From Antitrichia curtipendula (lineage: Eukaryota > Streptophyta > Bryopsida > Hypnales > Leucodontaceae), in the NCBI GenBank assembly GCA_951230915.1, contig OX579636.1, forward strand, positions 9,935,001-9,999,000: a DNA stretch of 64,000 nt, in the 5' to 3' direction. The notes under the pieces are model-generated. The model ran no database searches and was not told the DNA's origin. It saw nothing but the letters and a program-made list of their open reading frames with translations. The position numbers and the translations under genes are program-made. Within the stretch, counting starts at the first letter, position 1, and each line of letters begins with the position of its first letter. Below, piece after piece: positions 60,826 to 64,000 of the stretch.

Positions 60826-62957
60826 AAAATTTGGATTTACAACTAGCGATAAGCAAGAGAAATATTAACACTCACAACCCTTTTAGCTTACTAAGGGTCA
60901 ACATCTTGATTCAGAAGCTAAGCTTATGTGGACCGACAAATATCGATAGTTTTTTTAATAACTCCACAATTATTAATTTCATTGCAGGTGTTGTCAACTA
61001 CTTCTTGTTGCAATGTTGTTACGGACCATTGTAGGACTTGTCTGCAAAAATAACTTAACCCCTAATGCAGGTAAGAACCACAAATGTGGTCCACTGTTTT
61101 TGTATTCTTTCATTGCAAGGGTGAATATAAGAAGATCTTTCATAATTCTCCTCTTATTAAAAAATTATGCAAATTTCATAACATGCTTTCCTATTGTCTT
61201 GTAAGAATACAAAGAAAATTAGCCCCATACGACCCCCTATGTTACAATGGATGGTGGCTTGTGAGTGCTAACAATGGAATTCTTATTTACATTTGTATTT
61301 ACATATCTGGAATGGCTGGTAGCTTGTGAGTGTTGACTATGGAATTTGGTGACCTTTTGATCATTTCCTAACAATGGAATTGTACAATAATGCAGGCACT
61401 TACAAAAAAGTACAGAATTGGTGATAATGGATTGTGGTCATGTATGTGCCACAATCTTTTTGGTCCAGCTTCAAGCATTAAGAAAAATTTATCATTTTCA
61501 ATAATATTTTGTTATAGATTGCCATAAATTAATTTGTATCTATTCAAAGAACAAAAGTTGAATGCTCAATTTGCCATAATTGGTACATTTCAAATGTACT
61601 TTACGTGTCCATAGTGGTGACAAAGTGGCATAAATAGTTTTTTTTATACATGTAATAGCATTGCAAGTTTTAAAGATATACAAGAATGTACAAATACAGA
61701 CTTCTCCTGCTCTATCGATCCAGTTGCAATAAGCCCTAATTGGAAACTGATTGGCTACAAGAACATTTCCATATTCAAATTCACTTTATTTCCATTTAGG
61801 AGAAACTCGAAAAAACACTCATGCAAATGATATGTCAAACGTAATGGCTTTATTGAACTTGCAAGGGGAATATAGATGAAAAGCTTGTGTTTGAAGTAGT
61901 CAATTAAATGAAGACTTATAATTTTGTTTTAACACGTACCAAATCAACTTCCCATTGTACGTGTTTGTGCTTTGCAATGGAAGCACATAGAGTGGTTGCT
62001 TCTCACCAAAATCATAGGCCGAGTATGACTTAGACCTAGAAAATGTGTTTATTGCCAAATTTGTCTAATTGGCATGTCAAGAATTGTGACATACATTTAC
62101 ACGAAGCTCTAAGAATTGGGACTTGTATGGATTTACATCTCAAGTTGCACCTCCTATGGAATGCCGAAGTAGTGGAATTTTGCTAATTTGATGAAATTTG
62201 ATGTTTTGTGCACATGATCGGTACTGGTTGACCTTGCATATCTTCTGGGTCAGATACTCAGATTCTTTAGTGGGCTGTGGGTAGTCACAAAGGGATAGCA
62301 TTAAGTTAGGTTCTTTTCGTCCTCCTCAAAACCTCCTAGCGTTGAGAGTGCCATATTGGCTTCAAAGTCTTGCATTGGTATCACCATTCAAGGACCTCAG
62401 TATGCACTTGTTGATAAACTATGCTTCAATTTGAGTCCGGATTTGAGCTACAGGATCGATGTCTGCAGTCAGCCTGTTCACTTTTAGCTCATCCTCTCAG
62501 TCTTGCTTTCTCCTGATGTCTTCCATTTTCTCCTTCTCATACTCCATAAAATCCAGTTAGGCAACTACAACGAAGTTTGCCGCGAGTGTCGTGCGTCCAC
62601 TTCTTCTAACAAATACTGAAATCGAGTGCTGAAAATTAGGGATTCTAACTGCTCAGATGGGGGTATTCGTTCCCCAATTGAAACCTCAGAGCTCTAAAAC
62701 CTAGGACCAGTACAGACCCGAGGTTTCAAATGAATGTCTCCAGTTCAGCCTTGAGTGCAACTTTTATGAAATCAATTTTGAAACCAGTCGTGAGCCTTTC
62801 CCGGATGTACCAAGTGTTTGAAACCTCAGATCTGTTTGAAAATACGTGAAGGAAGTGAATACGATTGCTAATCAATAGACATGCACAGGCCAGAACACAA
62901 GAGCTTCTGTTGAACAACGACCACAACCCTGATTTATGCAGTCAATTTATCAAAGAA
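60826..62957. other. Spacer, no supported gene
   Basis: No recognisable frame. TTAACCCCTAATGCAGG at 61055 resembles a MITE terminus, but no partner end was found. The last few hundred bases before 62958 likely hold the 3' UTR of the 6-phosphogluconolactonase gene. Confidence 0.4.
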
Positions 62958-63799
62958 TTACAACTTTGCTGCTGCAGGTTTGTCAGTAAACCAGATCAGC
63001 TTCCCATTCAGGGGGCGTGCGCTCTGCGACGGAAGTTCACCCAGCGGCAGCTCCTCGCCGAAAACCTTGGCCAGCATGTCGGCCTTCCCAGCCCCATTCG
63101 CAACGAAGGTCACATTGGCTGCAGCTTGCACCACTGGCATTGTGAAGGTGATCCTTCCCGGAGGTGGCTTTGGAGAGTCGGAGATCGGAGCGATCCACTT
63201 GTCTTTGACCAGGACAAGCGGATGGTGAGGGAAAAGGGAACAGCAGTGGCCGTCGGGTCCCATCCCAAGAAGCAACAGATCGAACCGTGGGTAACCATGT
63301 GCTGTCGGAACCACCCCGGTCTTGGTCAAGTGCTGGATGCGCATCTCGTAATCCTCTGCAGCAGCTTCGGTCGACAACGTGTCGTTGATGGCGTACACTT
63401 GCCCCGAGGGAATCGGTACCTGCAGCGTCAACATTCGTTCTCTTCATCATTAATCACAATAGTCATACATTATCACACCAGAAGAGTCAATGCACGAGGA
63501 ATTCCGGAAACTCGCGATAAGGTGATGCGCTGAAGAAACCAATCGAACATTCAGGTCTTTTCCATTTCCATTTCAAAACACCAGAGAGCAACGCAACGTC
63601 TTTCACAAAACAGGGTATTGTTTCGAAAAATATAGTCTGTCTAAGAAGGAAACGGAAAGGCACCTTTGACAAAAGTCCGTCCCAAGCAAGCTTGTAGTTG
63701 CTATCAGGATGGTCCTTCTTCACCACGCGCTCATCTGCCCACAAAACATGCCACCTCGCCCAGTCTACAGACTCCAGGTATGGCGATTCACACAATTTC
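62958..63799 (-). CDS. 6-phosphogluconolactonase, last two exons (partial at window edge)
   Basis: The enzyme hydrolyses 6-phosphogluconolactone to 6-phosphogluconate, the second step of the oxidative pentose phosphate pathway. Two exons are visible: 63799-63664 (1 base plus 45 codons) and 63419-62958 (153 codons plus TAA), with GT-AG borders and matching phase. The first holds WARWHVLWADERVVKKDHPDSNYKLAWDGLLSK. The second starts VPIPSGQVYAINDTLS and contains the signature FDLLLLGMGPDGHCCSLFP and SPKPPPGRITFTMPV; both agree closely with plant 6PGL proteins. Relatives have about 250-330 residues, so 50-130 N-terminal residues lie upstream beyond 64000. No transit peptide can be judged. In the signature, the usual Thr-Ala after DGH is Cys-Cys here; the catalytic His is kept. 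The protein ends PAAAKL, whose last three residues (AKL) resemble a weak peroxisomal PTS1 signal; targeting there is only a possibility. Confidence 0.95.
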
Positions 63800-64000
63800 C
63801 TGAAAAGACGAATACATATAAGCTCCAAATCAGCAGTGTGACCATAATCAAAAGGCGCAAACAAGAAGCCAATACAATGTATGAAAGGATAGATTCCACC
63901 AGCTGTCCGACATCGATAGAAGTTCGTCTTCCACACATTGCCTCCCCAAAATCAAAGCACCCGTATCGATAAAAAATTCCATGTCAGGTAGGGACATCTC
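63800..64000. other. Intron of the 6-phosphogluconolactonase gene
   Basis: Intron sequence upstream of the acceptor at 63801-63800 (minus-strand TTTTCAG). The preceding exon was not found inside the window. Confidence 0.6.

Noticed and set aside
61055..61075. TTAACCCCTAATGCAGG, resembling a piggyBac-like MITE left end
   Set aside because: No matching right end and no interior similarity to the family nearby; a chance match or a very decayed fragment.
1..64000. LTR retrotransposon or CRISPR content
   Set aside because: No reverse transcriptase, integrase or gag-like frame and no paired long terminal repeats seen; spaced identical short repeats with unique spacers are absent.
1..64000. tRNA or rRNA genes
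   Set aside because: None recognised by eye; a tRNAscan-SE and Infernal run would be needed to exclude them.

Overview
The window is nuclear DNA of a land plant with a large, AT-rich, gene-poor genome. The evidence is spliced genes with GT-AG introns, a plant-type cytosolic 6-phosphogluconolactonase, plant PIF/Harbinger (ALP1-like) genes, and plant-type nonautonomous DNA transposons (Stowaway, hAT, CACTA and Harbinger). I cannot name the species. Coding sequence fills only a few kilobases of the 64 kb; most of the rest is repeats or sequence I cannot identify.

Layout. 694-1258: Stowaway-like element. 2455-5774 (minus): a four-exon PIF/Harbinger-derived nuclease gene with all catalytic residues intact and a hAT-type element in intron 2. 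5800-16320: repeat-rich, with ~0.3-kb direct repeats, a 38-bp tandem repeat, a 286-bp foldback, a ~165-bp tandem repeat and a ~1.25-kb tandem array carrying a long GAA tract. 17769-28479: three full-length copies and one fragment of a TTAA-flanked element, plus another 442-bp inverted-repeat element. 29651-30940 (minus): a multi-pass membrane protein reading frame broken by one in-frame TGA. 31590-36110: a 4.5-kb Harbinger element with a TAA duplication, holding a decayed transposase, a fragment resembling the gene at 57.5-58.4 kb, and piggyBac-like elements. 43038-49988: a decayed piggyBac element with its transposase. 54196-56304 and 60251-60821: more TTAA-flanked elements, with a CACTA-type element at 60052-60243. 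57519-58424 (minus): an unrecognised plant protein. 62958-63799 (minus): the last two exons of a 6-phosphogluconolactonase gene that runs off the right edge.

The main result is a piggyBac system. A relic of a piggyBac transposase (catalytic core plus C-terminal cysteine-rich domain) lies inside a ~7-kb region with matching ends beginning CCC and flanked by TTAA. The same window holds at least nine copies or pieces of nonautonomous elements (about 0.6-0.95 kb) whose ends begin CCCCTAAA and are flanked by TTAA. They form two related subfamilies. One copy has a terminus intermediate between these elements and the transposase-bearing element. PiggyBac elements are, to my knowledge, seldom described in land plants.

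The host genes do not form a pathway together; plant genes are transcribed singly and these neighbours look unrelated.
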